DNA of 64,000 bases from an uncultured bacterium (lineage in GTDB: Bacteria; Verrucomicrobiota; Kiritimatiellia; CAIKKV01), in the NCBI GenBank assembly GCA_938038445.1, contig CALHRZ010000007.1, positions 1-64,000 on the forward strand. The letters are read 5' to 3'. Positions 8,789 through 18,523 of the stretch are shown one piece after another. Below the pieces are notes generated by a model, which was not told the DNA's origin, made no database searches, and worked only from the letters and a program-made list of their open reading frames with translations. The translations under genes and the position numbers were made by a program. Each line of letters opens with the position of its first letter. Position 1 is the stretch's first letter.

Positions 8789-9193
8789 ATGAAGAAAGAT
8801 CGGCTTGCGCGCGTCAATGCCATGCTCCTGCGTTCGATTGGGGGCTATTTCGAACGGGCGATCAGCCTGGAGAAAGATGGGTTTGACCGTTCCATTCTTA
8901 CGGTGACGGGGGTGGATATTGCGGCCAATCTCCGAACGGCTCGGGTTCGGGTCTCGTTTTTAGGGGAGGAGTCGGCGCGGCGGCGGCATCTTCGGCGTTT
9001 GGAGAGTCATCGGGCGGGTCTGCAACGTCATCTGGCCGATACGCTTCTGTTGAAATTCACCCCGCGGCTCCATTTCGTTTTGGATTCTTCGTTGGAGGAA
9101 GGGGACCGGGTTTTGCGCCTGATCGAGTCGTTGGAGGAAGAAGAGCGCAAGGGGGATTCGGCCGGCGTGGAGAGGAAGGGAATCAGGGAATGA
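8789..9193 (+). CDS. rbfA: 30S ribosome-binding factor RbfA
   Basis: A 134-residue KH-like protein needed for late 30S maturation and processing of the 16S 5' end. The family pattern is visible: an N-terminal helix (RLARVNAMLLRSIGGYF), a strand region (ILTVTGVDIAANLRTARVRV) and the C-terminal motif LLLKFTPRLHFVLDSSLEEG. It begins 12 nt after infB and its stop overlaps the truB start (ATGA, 9190-9193). The operon position between infB and truB supports the call. Confidence 0.93.
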   Translation: MKKDRLARVNAMLLRSIGGYFERAISLEKDGFDRSILTVTGVDIAANLRTARVRVSFLGEESARRRHLRRLESHRAGLQRHLADTLLLKFTPRLHFVLDSSLEEGDRVLRLIESLEEEERKGDSAGVERKGIRE

Positions 9194-9924
9194 AGCGGTA
9201 TTTCGAGGGTCCTTCGGAGGAGATGCCGGATGGGGTGGTGTTGATTGACAAACCGGTGGGGTTGACCTCTCACGATGTTGTGGATCGGATTCGGAACCGG
9301 TTCCGGATCCGGAAAGTGGGTCATGGAGGCAGTCTTGATCCTCAGGCGACGGGTTTGCTGGTGGTTTTGGTGGGGAAGGGGACGCGGCTATCCGATCGTT
9401 TTCTGAATTCCGACAAGGAATACGAAGGGGTTCTGCGGCTGGGGCTGACGACGGATTCGTACGATTTGGATGGCGAGGTACGCACGACGGCCGCGTGGGG
9501 GGGGATTGAGCGGGAGCAAGTGGAGGCAGTTATGCGGCGGTTTCAGGGGGATGTGATGCAGACGCCGCCGATGATTTCGGCCGTTAAGCGAGGCGGGGTT
9601 CCCTTGTACAAGCTGGCACGGCGGGGGCAGGAGGTCGAGCGTGAGGCGCGTCTGGTGCATCTTTACGAGTTTACCCTTCTTTCCTTTACTCCGCCGGATG
9701 CCGCTTTCCGATTGCGTTGTACCAAAGGGACGTACGTTCGATCCCTTTGCCACGAGGTGGGAGAGGCGCTTGGTTGCGGGGCGGTGTTGGCGGCGTTGCG
9801 GCGGACGGCGTCGGGGGCGTTTCGTGTGGAGGATGCGATTGGGCTTGAAGCGGCCCTTGCTTTGACGCCGGGAGAATTTGCGGGGCGGGTGATTCCGCCG
9901 GCACGGATTTTGATGTTGACCTGA
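9190..9924 (+). CDS. truB: tRNA pseudouridine-55 synthase TruB
   Basis: A 244-residue enzyme that isomerises U55 of tRNA to pseudouridine. The catalytic Asp lies in GGSLDPQATGLL (D50). The family signatures KPVGLTSHDVVD near the N-terminus and CTKGTYVRSLCHEVG in the C-terminal half are intact. The protein is short and lacks a PUA domain, as in many bacteria outside Proteobacteria. Its start overlaps rbfA and its stop lies one base before the GTG start of ribF. Confidence 0.96.
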   Translation: MKRYFEGPSEEMPDGVVLIDKPVGLTSHDVVDRIRNRFRIRKVGHGGSLDPQATGLLVVLVGKGTRLSDRFLNSDKEYEGVLRLGLTTDSYDLDGEVRTTAAWGGIEREQVEAVMRRFQGDVMQTPPMISAVKRGGVPLYKLARRGQEVEREARLVHLYEFTLLSFTPPDAAFRLRCTKGTYVRSLCHEVGEALGCGAVLAALRRTASGAFRVEDAIGLEAALALTPGEFAGRVIPPARILMLT

Positions 9925-9925
9925 C

Positions 9926-10912
9926 GTGAAGGGGCCGGTCAGCCATTCGCGTGTGCAGGAGTCGCGGCCGCTTTGCCTGGCGGCGGGTGTTTTTGATGGG
10001 GTCCATCGGGGGCATCAGGCGGTGATTGCTGCGGCGCTACGGGAGGCGCGTCAGCGGGGGGGTGTGTGTGGGATTCTGACGTTTGATCGGCATCCCCGTC
10101 AGGTTGTCGGTGCGGGGGCGCCTTCCCCATTGACGAACTTGGGGCAGAAAATGGCGTTATTTCGCGCCCTGGGGGTGGAGGAATGTTTTATTCTTCAATT
10201 CACTCCGGCCTTTGCGAACCAATCGGCGGCGATGTTTTTGGAGCGCCTTCGGAAAACCTTTCCCCAATGGCGGATGATTTCCGTGGGAGCAGGCTGGCGA
10301 TTTGGGAAGGGTGGGGAGGGGCATGTTGGATTTCTGCGCCGGTATGGGGAACGGCATGGGATCCAGGTGGCGGTGGTACCGCCTGTTTGTTATCGGGGGG
10401 CGCCGATTTCCAGCACGCGGATTCGGGAAGCGCTTCGGCGAGGAGCGGTTCGGGCGGCGGCGGAGATGTTGGGGCGTCCTGTATTGCTGAAGGGGCGGGT
10501 TGTGCGGGGGCGGGGTTTAGGTCGGCGATTGGGTTTTCCGACGGCGAATCTGCGGTTTTCTGGGGAGATCCTCCTGGGCGGTGGCGTTTACGCCTGCCGG
10601 GTGCGAGTGGGGGAGAGGGAGTGGAGGTCTGGAGTGATGAACGTGGGCTATCGGCCGACGGTTTCGCGTTCGGCTGGCGGGGTGGAGGTTGAGGTGCATG
10701 TCTTGGGCTTTCGGGGTTGTTTATACGGGAGGCGGCTTGAGGTGGAAGTGATTCGCCGGCTGCGAGCCGAGCGGAAGTTTCCTGATCTTGAGGCGCTTCG
10801 TCGGCAGATGGCCAAGGATGTTCAGCGGGCGTTGCGCCTGCTGGGTGGGGAGGCGAAGCGGTCCGTGTTGTGCAAGAACGGTGCTTTACAGAGTGGGGGC
10901 GATGCGGTATAG
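9926..10912 (+). CDS. ribF: Bifunctional riboflavin kinase / FAD synthetase RibF
   Basis: A 328-residue enzyme that phosphorylates riboflavin to FMN and adenylylates FMN to FAD. The N-terminal nucleotidyltransferase carries GVFDGVHRGH (HxGH at 27-30) and the ISSTR motif. The C-terminal flavokinase has the RLGFPTANL signature. The GTG start one base after truB is supported by tight operon spacing and by homology beginning close behind it. The 3' end contains the promoter of rpsO; the -10 overlaps the ribF stop codon. A tail of about 20 residues after LRLLGGE has no family counterpart. Confidence 0.95.
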   Translation: MKGPVSHSRVQESRPLCLAAGVFDGVHRGHQAVIAAALREARQRGGVCGILTFDRHPRQVVGAGAPSPLTNLGQKMALFRALGVEECFILQFTPAFANQSAAMFLERLRKTFPQWRMISVGAGWRFGKGGEGHVGFLRRYGERHGIQVAVVPPVCYRGAPISSTRIREALRRGAVRAAAEMLGRPVLLKGRVVRGRGLGRRLGFPTANLRFSGEILLGGGVYACRVRVGEREWRSGVMNVGYRPTVSRSAGGVEVEVHVLGFRGCLYGRRLEVEVIRRLRAERKFPDLEALRRQMAKDVQRALRLLGGEAKRSVLCKNGALQSGGDAV

Positions 10913-10913
10913 T
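10885..10913 (+). promoter_or_regulatory. rpsO promoter inside the 3' end of ribF
   Basis: TTTACA at 10885-10890, a 17-bp spacer and TATAGT at 10908-10913 give a strong promoter match. The -10 element covers the ribF TAG stop. It would start transcripts about 40 nt before rpsO, separating ribosomal protein S15 supply from the upstream operon. Confidence 0.7.
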
Positions 10914-10959
10914 ATTGCCGAACAACAGATAGGACGATCAGGAGAAGGTAGTTTTCTTC

Positions 10960-11223
10960 ATGGAAAAAGCAGTCAAAGAAGCGATCCGAAAAGAGTATCA
11001 GCGGCACGAGAAAGACACGGGTTCCTCTGAGGTGCAGATTGCTATATTGACGCGGAGGGTTGAGAACCTGACGGAGCATTTGAAGCTTCACCGCAAGGAC
11101 CATAGTTCTCGTTACGGTCTGATCAAGATGGTCAGCGAACGTCGGCGTCTTCTTAATTATCTGAAGAGCCGCAATGAGAGTCAGTATCAAGCGTTGATCA
11201 AGCGGCTCAAACTCCGTCGGTGA
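10960..11223 (+). CDS. rpsO: 30S ribosomal protein S15
   Basis: An 87-residue S15, a primary 16S rRNA binding protein of the platform. The signature is clear: TGSSEVQIAILTRRVENLTEHL, then HRKDHSSRYGLIKMVSERRR and a C-terminal YLKSRNESQYQALIKRL. A good AGGAG lies upstream. It is followed by pnp, the order seen in many bacteria, but pnp has its own promoter here. Confidence 0.98.
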   Translation: MEKAVKEAIRKEYQRHEKDTGSSEVQIAILTRRVENLTEHLKLHRKDHSSRYGLIKMVSERRRLLNYLKSRNESQYQALIKRLKLRR

Positions 11224-11297
11224 AGTTCGGCTGTTTCCGGCGGCGTTTTTCGTGGATGGGGTGGACCCGGTGTCCTCTTGCGGGGCGTTCCCTTGCC

Positions 11298-11326
11298 TTT
11301 TGGCTGGGTCGGGATTATCCTATAAT
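11298..11326 (+). promoter_or_regulatory. pnp promoter
   Basis: A perfect -10 TATAAT at 11321-11326 stands in an AT-rich patch between rpsO and pnp. The best -35 at 17-bp spacing is TTTTGG (11298-11303), which is weak. The predicted leader is about 40 nt. No clear terminator hairpin was seen after rpsO, so read-through from rpsO is also possible. Confidence 0.6.
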
Positions 11327-11371
11327 AATTTATGAGCAAAAAGAATGAGAGATGAGAAGAGGCAGGAGACC

Positions 11372-13516
11372 ATGAAGGATACGAAACAGGTGCAGGTAGA
11401 GACGGGTGGAAAAACCATCATTTTGGAGAGTGGGTTATTGGCTCGGCAGGCTGGCGGTGCGGTGACTGTTCGGCTAGGCGACACGGTATTGTTTTCAGCG
11501 GCCACGATGTCTTCTTCGGTTCGGGAGGGGATTGATTATTTTCCCTTGCAGGTGGAGTATCGGGAGAAATTCTACGCGGCTGGAAAGTTTCCGGGTGGTT
11601 ATTTCAAGCGGGAATCGCGTCCGAGCGAAAAAGAGACGCTGACGGCACGATTTACGGACCGTCCGCTTCGGCCGCTTTTTCCGGCCTGGCTTCGCAACGA
11701 GGTGCAGATCATGGGGATGCTGCTGTCGGCGGACGGGCAGAACGAATCGGATGTGCTGAGCATTACGGCGGCCAGCGCGGCGTTGATGCTTTCCGAGATT
11801 CCATTCAACGGACCGGTAGCGGGCGTTCGGGTGGGGAGGGTTGGGGGGCGACTGGTTGTGAATCCGACCGTGGCGGAGATGGAACAGAGTGATCTGGATT
11901 TGATTTATGCGGGGAACCGGGATTTTCCGATTATGATTGAGGGATCGGCGAAGGAGGTATCGGAGGAGGAGATGCTGGCGGCCATGCGGGAGGCGCATGG
12001 CCACGTCGTTCGGCTGATAGACGCCCAGCTTGAGTTGCGGCGGCTGATGGGGTTACCGGAGAAGAAGGCGCCGGAGGCTCCGCCGGAATCGCCGGTGCTG
12101 GCGACTGCGCGGGCTGCGATGGGGGATGCGTTGGCGGACGCGCTGCTGATTCCGGGAAAACTGGAACGGCAGAATCGGGTGGAAGCGGTGAAAGCGGAAC
12201 TCAAGGAGCGGCTTGCGGCGGCCCATCCGAGCGTGAGCGAGGAGGAGTTCCGGGCGGTGTTTGACGCGCTGGAGATCGAAACGGTTCGAAAAAACTTTCT
12301 TGAACGGGGGCGGCGCGTGGACGGACGGGGACCGGATGAGATCCGGCCGTTGTATGCCCAGGTCGGTGTTCTGCCTCGGGCGCACGGTTCGGCCTTGTTC
12401 AGCCGCGGCGAAACGCAAGCGCTTGGAACGGTGACCCTGGGGACCGGATCGGATGTCCAGGAGATGGATGCCATTACGGGGGGACCGACCAAAAAGAGCT
12501 TTATGCTGCATTACAATTTCCCGCCATTTTCGGTGGGCGAATGTGGTCGGATGGGGCCGGTTGGTCGGCGCGAGATCGGCCATGGCGCGTTGGCGGAGCG
12601 GAGTCTGGAGCCGGTGATTCCGAAAGAGTATCCTTACACGATCCGCGTGGTTTCCGAGATTATGGGATCGAACGGCTCGAGTTCGATGGCGAGTGTCTGT
12701 GTGGGCACTCTTGCCCTCATGGATGCTGGGGTTCCGATTCGGAAGCCGGTGGCCGGCATTTCGATCGGCCTCTTTACATCGCCCCAGAAGTCTCAGACGG
12801 TTGTGGATATCATTGGCGCGGAAGACCACTGTGGCGACATGGATTTCAAGGTTGCGGGCACCCGGGATGGGATTACGGGGTTTCAGGTGGATCTGAAGAT
12901 CCCGGGTTTGTCGTGGGCCATGGTCGAGGAGGCTTTTCGCAAGGCTCGGCAGGCTCGGCATCAGATTCTGGATTTCATTCAGAGCGTGCTTCCGGCGCCG
13001 CGGCCGGCTCTATCCCCATACGCGCCGCGCATCCATACCATGACGATTCCGGTGGACAAGATCGGGGCTCTGATTGGTCCTGGGGGTAAGAACATTCGGC
13101 GGATCACGGAGATCAGCGGAACGCAGATTGACATCATGGACGACGGCACGATTCAGATTTTCAGCACGAATGAGGCGGGGATGGAGATTGCCATTCGCGA
13201 GATTAGCATGCTGACGGCCGAGGCCCAGGAAGGGCAGATCTACAATGGAACCGTCACTGGGATTAAGCCGTTTGGAGCCTTTGTGGAGATCTTTCCGGGA
13301 ACGGACGGGCTGGTCCACATCAGCGAGATGGCCGATTTTCGCATTAACAACATTGAGGACATCTGCAAGGTTGGGGACCGGATGTGGGTCAAGTGCATTG
13401 GGGTGGATGAACGGGGCCGGATCAAGCTGAGCCGGAGGGAAGCGCTGCGCGACCGGGCGAAACAGGCGGAAAACGAGGCATCGAAAGCATCTGGCGAAAC
13501 GCCGAAGCAGAGCTGA
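11372..13516 (+). CDS. pnp: Polyribonucleotide nucleotidyltransferase (PNPase)
   Basis: A 714-residue phosphorolytic 3'-5' exoribonuclease, a component of RNA decay. Two RNase PH domains (about 10-140 and 325-545) flank a helical linker. The second carries the catalytic acidic segment [14 protein letters not shown] domain ([18 protein letters not shown]) and an S1 domain ([20 protein letters not shown]) follow. I chose the ATG at 11372, preceded by AGGAG (11364-11368), rather than the ATG at 11345, which has no ribosome-binding site; the spacing is short, so the longer form remains possible. Confidence 0.96.
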   Translation: MKDTKQVQVETGGKTIILESGLLARQAGGAVTVRLGDTVLFSAATMSSSVREGIDYFPLQVEYREKFYAAGKFPGGYFKRESRPSEKETLTARFTDRPLRPLFPAWLRNEVQIMGMLLSADGQNESDVLSITAASAALMLSEIPFNGPVAGVRVGRVGGRLVVNPTVAEMEQSDLDLIYAGNRDFPIMIEGSAKEVSEEEMLAAMREAHGHVVRLIDAQLELRRLMGLPEKKAPEAPPESPVLATARAAMGDALADALLIPGKLERQNRVEAVKAELKERLAAAHPSVSEEEFRAVFDALEIETVRKNFLERGRRVDGRGPDEIRPLYAQVGVLPRAHGSALFSRGETQALGTVTLGTGSDVQEMDAITGGPTKKSFMLHYNFPPFSVGECGRMGPVGRREIGHGALAERSLEPVIPKEYPYTIRVVSEIMGSNGSSSMASVCVGTLALMDAGVPIRKPVAGISIGLFTSPQKSQTVVDIIGAEDHCGDMDFKVAGTRDGITGFQVDLKIPGLSWAMVEEAFRKARQARHQILDFIQSVLPAPRPALSPYAPRIHTMTIPVDKIGALIGPGGKNIRRITEISGTQIDIMDDGTIQIFSTNEAGMEIAIREISMLTAEAQEGQIYNGTVTGIKPFGAFVEIFPGTDGLVHISEMADFRINNIEDICKVGDRMWVKCIGVDERGRIKLSRREALRDRAKQAENEASKASGETPKQS

Positions 13517-13528
13517 GGTTTTTCTGTT

Positions 13529-15055
13529 GTGACCCGGAGGGGTCAAGCCGAAGAGCAGAGTATAACCGGACGGGCCGCTGTCCTGTTGTTGGCCGACGGT
13601 GCGTTTCCCTCCCGGTTGGAACCGTTGACGTTTCTTCGAAAGGCCAGCCGAATCGTCTGCTGTGATGGGGCGGCTGCGGCTCTGCACCGCATTGGCCGTT
13701 CCCCCGAAGCCATCGTCGGGGATCTCGACTCGCTACCGGCCTTTTTACGGAATCGGTATCGCGATCGCGTACGGCTGGATCCGGGGCAGGAAGACAATGA
13801 TCTGGCCAAAGCGTTTCGGTACTGTATTGCGCAGGGATGGCGGGATATTCTGATTTTGGGTGCTTCGGGCGGGCGGGAGGATCATACGCTCGGCAATCTC
13901 AGCCTGCTGGCGGATTTTGCGCGAGAGGCGCGGGTTCGCATGGTCACGGACAAGGGGGAATTTCGGGTTTTGCTCCGCCCGGGCCGCGTGTTGTGTCAGC
14001 CGGGCCAGTCGGTTTCCCTTTTTTCGTTTGATCCGGGCGATCCGATATCCGCTGAAGGGCTCCGGTATCCGGTTCGGAATCTTCGACTCCGGCGTTGGTG
14101 GATGGCGACGCTCAACGAAGCGACGGGTTCCTCATTTCGAGTCATGTTCCGCAAAGGTCCGGTGCTTGTCTTTTTGGCGCATCGTTATTTGGGCAGGGGC
14201 CGGTGGGAGTCGGAAGGGGAGCCTTTGGTACAGCCGGCGGCCCTCACGATTGCGGGAAGCGACAGCGGAGGGAATGCAGGAATTCAAGCGGATCTGCGGG
14301 TGTTTCAGGCGTTTGGGGTTCATGGCTGCGCGGCCCTTGCGGCTTTGACGGCACAGAATCCCTCGGGCGTTCGCGCGGTTCACAAGATTCGTCCTTCGTT
14401 TTTGGTCGAGCAGGTGGAGGCGGTGTTCGATGCGTATGTCCTTGGATCCATCAAAACGGGCATGTTGGCCTCGGCTGGGCTGATTGAGGCGGCCGCTGCT
14501 GTTTTGGCTCGCCGTGCGCGGGGGATTCCTTTGGTCGTGGATCCTGTGATGGTGGCTACAAGCGGGGCACGGCTGTTGGAGCCTTCCGCCGTGGCGGCGC
14601 TGGAGGGGCGGTTGCTTCCGCTGGCAGTGCTTGCAACGCCGAATCGTCCGGAGGCGGAGGTCCTATGGGGGCGGCCGATTCGATTGCGCAAGGAGGTCGT
14701 GAGGGCCGGGCGGGCCCTTGCGGAGCGGTGGGGTTGTTTTGTCCTGCTCAAAGGGGGGCATGGCAGGAGGAACCGTGGGGAAGACCTTCTCAGCGGGCCG
14801 GACGGGCGTGCCATTTGGTTTACGACGCCGGAAGTGGTTCGTCCGTTGACGACACACGGGACGGGCTGTTCCCTCAGTGCGGCGATTGCGGCGCTTTTGG
14901 CGGTCGGATGGCCGGTCGAGGAGGCGGTGCCTGTGGCGAAAGCGTGGTTGTATGAAGCGCTGGCGACCGGGCGTCGAGCGGGGCCGCGGGCCGCGGTACT
15001 CGGGGTTCCGCCTCCCGATGATGGGAGATGGGTCATGCGGGAGGAGGCGCGGTGA
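13529..15055 (+). CDS. thiN-thiD: Fused thiamine diphosphokinase (ThiN) and HMP-phosphate kinase (ThiD)
   Basis: A 508-residue two-domain protein. Residues about 15-225 form a thiamine pyrophosphokinase with GDLDS (64-68), QEDND (87-91) and [10 protein letters not shown] (114-123), which makes thiamine diphosphate from thiamine and ATP. Residues about 237-500 form a ThiD kinase of the ribokinase fold ([39 protein letters not shown]), which phosphorylates HMP and HMP-P. The fusion joins the pyrimidine-branch kinase to the final cofactor kinase. The GTG start lies 13 nt after pnp; homology begins at AAVLLLADG. The stop overlaps the GTG of the next gene. No thiamine riboswitch was seen upstream. 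Confidence 0.9.
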   Translation: MTRRGQAEEQSITGRAAVLLLADGAFPSRLEPLTFLRKASRIVCCDGAAAALHRIGRSPEAIVGDLDSLPAFLRNRYRDRVRLDPGQEDNDLAKAFRYCIAQGWRDILILGASGGREDHTLGNLSLLADFAREARVRMVTDKGEFRVLLRPGRVLCQPGQSVSLFSFDPGDPISAEGLRYPVRNLRLRRWWMATLNEATGSSFRVMFRKGPVLVFLAHRYLGRGRWESEGEPLVQPAALTIAGSDSGGNAGIQADLRVFQAFGVHGCAALAALTAQNPSGVRAVHKIRPSFLVEQVEAVFDAYVLGSIKTGMLASAGLIEAAAAVLARRARGIPLVVDPVMVATSGARLLEPSAVAALEGRLLPLAVLATPNRPEAEVLWGRPIRLRKEVVRAGRALAERWGCFVLLKGGHGRRNRGEDLLSGPDGRAIWFTTPEVVRPLTTHGTGCSLSAAIAALLAVGWPVEEAVPVAKAWLYEALATGRRAGPRAAVLGVPPPDDGRWVMREEAR

Positions 15056-15738
15056 GCATTGCATGGAGTCGCGTTCGGGCCGTTTTTTGCGACATGGACG
15101 GCACTTTGATTGATACGGACGAGTTGTGGCATGAGGCGACCGAGGCGGCGTTTGCCCGCTTCGGTTTACCCCTGGAGCGGGGCGATTTCGCGGAAACGTA
15201 CGGCATGGACAATCAAAGCGGGGTGCGGTACTTGCTTGAGAAGCATCGGCGGACATCTCCTTCGGCGGCGGAACTCGTCCACGCGATCGAAGAAGAAACG
15301 GAGGCGGCTTATCGCCGAGGCGTTCGTCCCATGCCGGGGGCCGAAGCGCTGTTGGAACTTTTTCGCATTCGGGGCTATCGCGTGGCGCTGGTGTCGACTT
15401 CGCCACCGGTTCTGATTCGACTTGCAGTGGAAGGATTGGGGTGGAACCGGTTTTTCGATCTGTTGTTGAGTTCGGAAGAGGTGGGTCCTGGGAAACCGGA
15501 TCCGGCCGTTTATGTGGACGCGGCCCGGCGGTTGGGAACGCCCCCTGAGCAGGGAGTCGCGCTGGAGGATACGGTTTTTGGCGCGCAGAGTGCAGCGGGG
15601 GCCGGTTTGGCGGTTATAGGCGTAACGGCCGATCCGGTTCGGGCTGAGGCGTTGCGGCCGTGGACGGTTTGGCAGGCGCCTTCGCTGGGCGCGGTTCGCG
15701 AGAGTCTCCAGCGGGCCGCGGCTGCGGGCTCCATGTGA
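15052..15738 (+). CDS. HAD-superfamily sugar-phosphate phosphatase/phosphoglucomutase-like
   Basis: A 228-residue HAD hydrolase of the beta-phosphoglucomutase-like subfamily. Motif I is FCDMDGTLIDTDELW with the nucleophile and acid/base Asp pair. Motif II is ALVSTSP, motif III the Lys in PGKPDP, and motif IV ALEDTVFGAQSAAGAG. The helical cap between motifs I and II is of the C1 type. I chose the GTG at 15052, which overlaps the preceding TGA (GTGA), because motif I starts shortly after. The substrate is not predictable; fructose-1-phosphate, phosphoglycolate-like and sugar phosphates are all possible. Confidence 0.85.
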   Translation: MSIAWSRVRAVFCDMDGTLIDTDELWHEATEAAFARFGLPLERGDFAETYGMDNQSGVRYLLEKHRRTSPSAAELVHAIEEETEAAYRRGVRPMPGAEALLELFRIRGYRVALVSTSPPVLIRLAVEGLGWNRFFDLLLSSEEVGPGKPDPAVYVDAARRLGTPPEQGVALEDTVFGAQSAAGAGLAVIGVTADPVRAEALRPWTVWQAPSLGAVRESLQRAAAAGSM

Positions 15739-15753
15739 ATGAGGAGGGCGGGC

Positions 15754-16695
15754 ATGGAAAAAATCAAAATCGGGATCAGCACGTGTCTGTTGGGCGAGCC
15801 GGTGCGGTACGATGGCGGTCACAAACGGGATCGGTTTCTCACGGATACGTTGGGGCGATATTTCGAGTATGTTCCGGTATGTCCCGAAGTCGAATGCGGG
15901 CTGGGTATTCCGCGCGAGTCCATGCGTTTGGTCGGCGATCCGGAGCATCCGCGCCTTCTGACGCGGTTGACGAAGCAAGATCATACGGAACGGATGCTGC
16001 GATGGGCGGAGCGTCGGGTGCACGAGCTGGCGTCGGAGGGGTTGTGCGGATTTATTTTCAAATCGGACTCACCGAGCAGCGGTTTGTTTCGGGTGAAACT
16101 GTACAATGAGAAGGGGATGCCGGCGGGGCATTCCGCGGGGCTTTGGGCCCGCGCGTTTACGCGAGCCTTCCCTCGGTTGCCGGTGGAGGAAGAGGGGCGT
16201 TTGCATGATCCGGATTTGCGGGAGAATTTCATTGAGCGAGTCTTCGCGTTGAAGCGGTTTCGCGACGAGGTGGGCGATGAGCCGCCTTTGTCGCGGGTTC
16301 TGATGGAGTTTCACGCGCGGAACAAGCTGTTGGTCATGGCGCATGATCCCCGGGCTGTGACGGAACTGGGCCGGCTGGCGGCGCAGAAGAAGGGTAAGGA
16401 AGGGGTGGCGGCGTATGAGGAGCGGTTTTTGAAGGCTCTGATGATTGTGGCAACGATTCGCCGGCATGTGAACGTGCTTCAGCACATGCTGGGCTTTTTC
16501 CGGCGTGTGCTGGACGAGGGCGATCGGCGGGAACTGGTCGAAACGATTGCGGCGTACCAGCGGGGTCTTGTGCCATTGATTGTCCCGTTGACGTTGTTTG
16601 GGCATCATCTTCGCCGGCATCCGATTCCATGGCTTGTGCAACAGACTTACCTGAATCCCCATCCCATTGAACTGAAGTTGCGCCATCATGCCTGA
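15754..16695 (+). CDS. TudS (DUF523)-DUF1722 protein, RudS-like tRNA thiouridine desulfidase
   Basis: A 313-residue protein of two joined families. The N-terminal DUF523/TudS part (about 5-150) has ISTCLLGEPVRYDGGHKR, VCPEVECGLGIPRE and GFIFKSDSPSSG, with Cys residues placed to bind a [4Fe-4S] cluster. The C-terminal part is DUF1722 (YbgA), with KRFRDEV and HQM-like helices. Proteins of this architecture include RudS, which removes sulfur from 4-thiouridine in tRNA; that function is inferred here. The ATG at 15754 is preferred because GAGGAGGG precedes it; an ATG at 15739 lies directly after the previous stop. The 3' end overlaps pyrC by 8 nt. Confidence 0.82.
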   Translation: MEKIKIGISTCLLGEPVRYDGGHKRDRFLTDTLGRYFEYVPVCPEVECGLGIPRESMRLVGDPEHPRLLTRLTKQDHTERMLRWAERRVHELASEGLCGFIFKSDSPSSGLFRVKLYNEKGMPAGHSAGLWARAFTRAFPRLPVEEEGRLHDPDLRENFIERVFALKRFRDEVGDEPPLSRVLMEFHARNKLLVMAHDPRAVTELGRLAAQKKGKEGVAAYEERFLKALMIVATIRRHVNVLQHMLGFFRRVLDEGDRRELVETIAAYQRGLVPLIVPLTLFGHHLRRHPIPWLVQQTYLNPHPIELKLRHHA

Positions 16696-18010
16696 GCGAT
16701 TTCCAGCGGGGGGGGTTATTTGTTTTAGGGGAGGGCGGGTGTTGGATCCGGCCGGCGGAAGGGATGTTGAGGGAATGCTCTGTGTTGCGGGGGGAAGAAT
16801 CGTTTCAGAGGTACCTTCCGGAGGTTTCGAACCGGTGATCGTGGATGCGCGGGGTTGGTGGATACTTCCGGGGCTTGTGGACATGCACGTCCATTTGCGG
16901 GAACCTGGGGGTGAGGAGGCGGAGACGGTGGCTTCAGGATGTCGGGCGGCGGTTCATGGCGGTTTTGTGGCGGTCGGGGCGATGCCCAACACGACGCCGC
17001 CGATGGATTCGCCTGGGGAGGTGCGCGCGGTGTTGGATCGGGCCCGGGCGGCGGGTTATGCGCGGGTTTTTCCCTGTGCGTGTTTGACGGTGGGACGCCG
17101 GGGTCGGCAGCCGGCGAATCTGGCGGCGCTTGCGGAGGCGGGTGCCGTGGCCTTTACGGATGATGGGACGACGCCGGCGGATGTGGCGGTGCTTCAGGCG
17201 GCGATGGAAGAGGCGGCGGCTCTTGGGCGCGGGGTACTCGATCATGCGCTTGATCCTGAGGCTGGGGGGCATCTCCATGCGGGCCGGTGTGCGAGGGCGC
17301 TGGGGATCGAGGGGATATCGTCAGCGGCGGAGTATCGAATGGTTGAACGCGATCTCGAATTGTCTCGGCGGACGGGATGCCGCGTGCACATTCAGCATGT
17401 TTCGACGCGGGAGGCGGTGGCCTTGATTCGTGCGGCCCGGCGGGAGGGAGTTCCCGTTACGGGGGAGGTTACCCCTCATCATCTTGCGTTGTGCGAGGAA
17501 GATATTCCGGGGCGGGACACCCGGTTCAAGATGAGTCCGCCGCTCCGGACGGCGGCCGATCGCGAAGCGCTGCGGGAAGGGGTTGCGGATGGAACGCTGA
17601 CGGTCCTTGCGTCCGATCATGCGCCTCATCCGATGCAGGCCAAGCAGCAGGCGTTTGAGAGGGCGCCGAATGGGGTGGTTGGGTTGGAAACCGCCCTGGG
17701 GGTGACATTTGGGGTGTTGGTGGGCGGGGGAATTCTTCGGCCGCTCGAATGGGTGGCGCGTTGGAGCGTTGGACCGGCGGATATTTTAGGGTTGGAGAGA
17801 CCTTCGCTTGCGGTCGGTGCTGTTGCCGATTTGGTGGTGTTCGATCCCGAGCGGTTATGGACGGTTCACGCGGAGCAATTTGTCTCTCGTTCTCGGAATA
17901 CGCCCTTCGAGGGGTGGCGGATCAAGGGAAAGGCCATTTTGACGATGCGGGAGGGATCGGTTTGTTTTGCCGATCGTGCGGTGTTTGACAGGATTAGCCA
18001 GACGCGCTAA
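16688..18010 (+). CDS. pyrC: Dihydroorotase
   Basis: A 440-residue class I dihydroorotase, which cyclises carbamoyl-aspartate to dihydroorotate in pyrimidine synthesis. The metal motif DMHVHLREPG lies at about 65-74, MPNTTPP follows, and the catalytic Asp is in ASDHAPH. The position usually holding a carboxylated Lys reads AFTDDGTT, an Asp as in Aquifex-type enzymes. Such forms often work with aspartate carbamoyltransferase, but no pyrB is present here. The length is standard, and the start overlaps the end of the TudS-like gene by 8 nt. Confidence 0.93.
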   Translation: MPERFPAGGVICFRGGRVLDPAGGRDVEGMLCVAGGRIVSEVPSGGFEPVIVDARGWWILPGLVDMHVHLREPGGEEAETVASGCRAAVHGGFVAVGAMPNTTPPMDSPGEVRAVLDRARAAGYARVFPCACLTVGRRGRQPANLAALAEAGAVAFTDDGTTPADVAVLQAAMEEAAALGRGVLDHALDPEAGGHLHAGRCARALGIEGISSAAEYRMVERDLELSRRTGCRVHIQHVSTREAVALIRAARREGVPVTGEVTPHHLALCEEDIPGRDTRFKMSPPLRTAADREALREGVADGTLTVLASDHAPHPMQAKQQAFERAPNGVVGLETALGVTFGVLVGGGILRPLEWVARWSVGPADILGLERPSLAVGAVADLVVFDPERLWTVHAEQFVSRSRNTPFEGWRIKGKAILTMREGSVCFADRAVFDRISQTR

Positions 18011-18037
18011 AGTTCCATCCGAGTTGAGGAGACCGCC

Positions 18038-18523
18038 ATGGCATTTTTGCTGGCCCGGACGGGCGCTCGCGAAGGGGTTCGGATCGAGCTTGACCGAGAT
18101 ATGATCACGCTCGGCCGGGCGGAAGACAATGACGTCGTGATCGAAGCCGAATCGGTTTCCGGCCATCATGCGAAGATCTGGAAAGCCGAGGAGGGCTATC
18201 GCCTAGCGGATCTCAACTCGACGAACGGAACGTTTGTGAATGGTGAGCGGATTACCGAATGCGGGCTTTTGCCGGGGGCGGTGATCATTCTGGGGCAGGA
18301 GGAGTTTGTCTTCGAGCCGGCGGCCTCGCCGCTCAGTACGACGGTTCGCATTCGGACGACGGCGGAAGGAGCGGCTCCGCCTGTGGATTTTACGAGTGTT
18401 TCTCCTTATCGAGGCGGGCGCGATTTTCGTCTATTGTGGACAATTCTGATTATTTTGGCGGCGCTGGCGGCTTTTGCGGGATTGCTTTTTCTGTTTGTTT
18501 CCTTGCAGGGTTTGGGGGGGTGA
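18038..18523 (+). CDS. FHA-domain protein with C-terminal membrane anchor
   Basis: A 161-residue protein. Residues about 5-95 form an FHA phosphothreonine-binding domain: ITLGRAEDNDVVI, then SVSGHHAKI and DLNSTNGTFVNGERI, with the canonical G-R, S-x-x-H and N-G residues. After a linker, residues about 133-158 are a single hydrophobic helix (LLWTILIILAALAAFAGLLF), so the FHA domain should face the cytoplasm as a tail-anchored protein. The stop overlaps the GTG of the pseudopilin gene. FHA proteins beside secretion genes can act as phospho-dependent scaffolds, but no kinase gene is adjacent. Confidence 0.85.
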   Translation: MAFLLARTGAREGVRIELDRDMITLGRAEDNDVVIEAESVSGHHAKIWKAEEGYRLADLNSTNGTFVNGERITECGLLPGAVIILGQEEFVFEPAASPLSTTVRIRTTAEGAAPPVDFTSVSPYRGGRDFRLLWTILIILAALAAFAGLLFLFVSLQGLGG

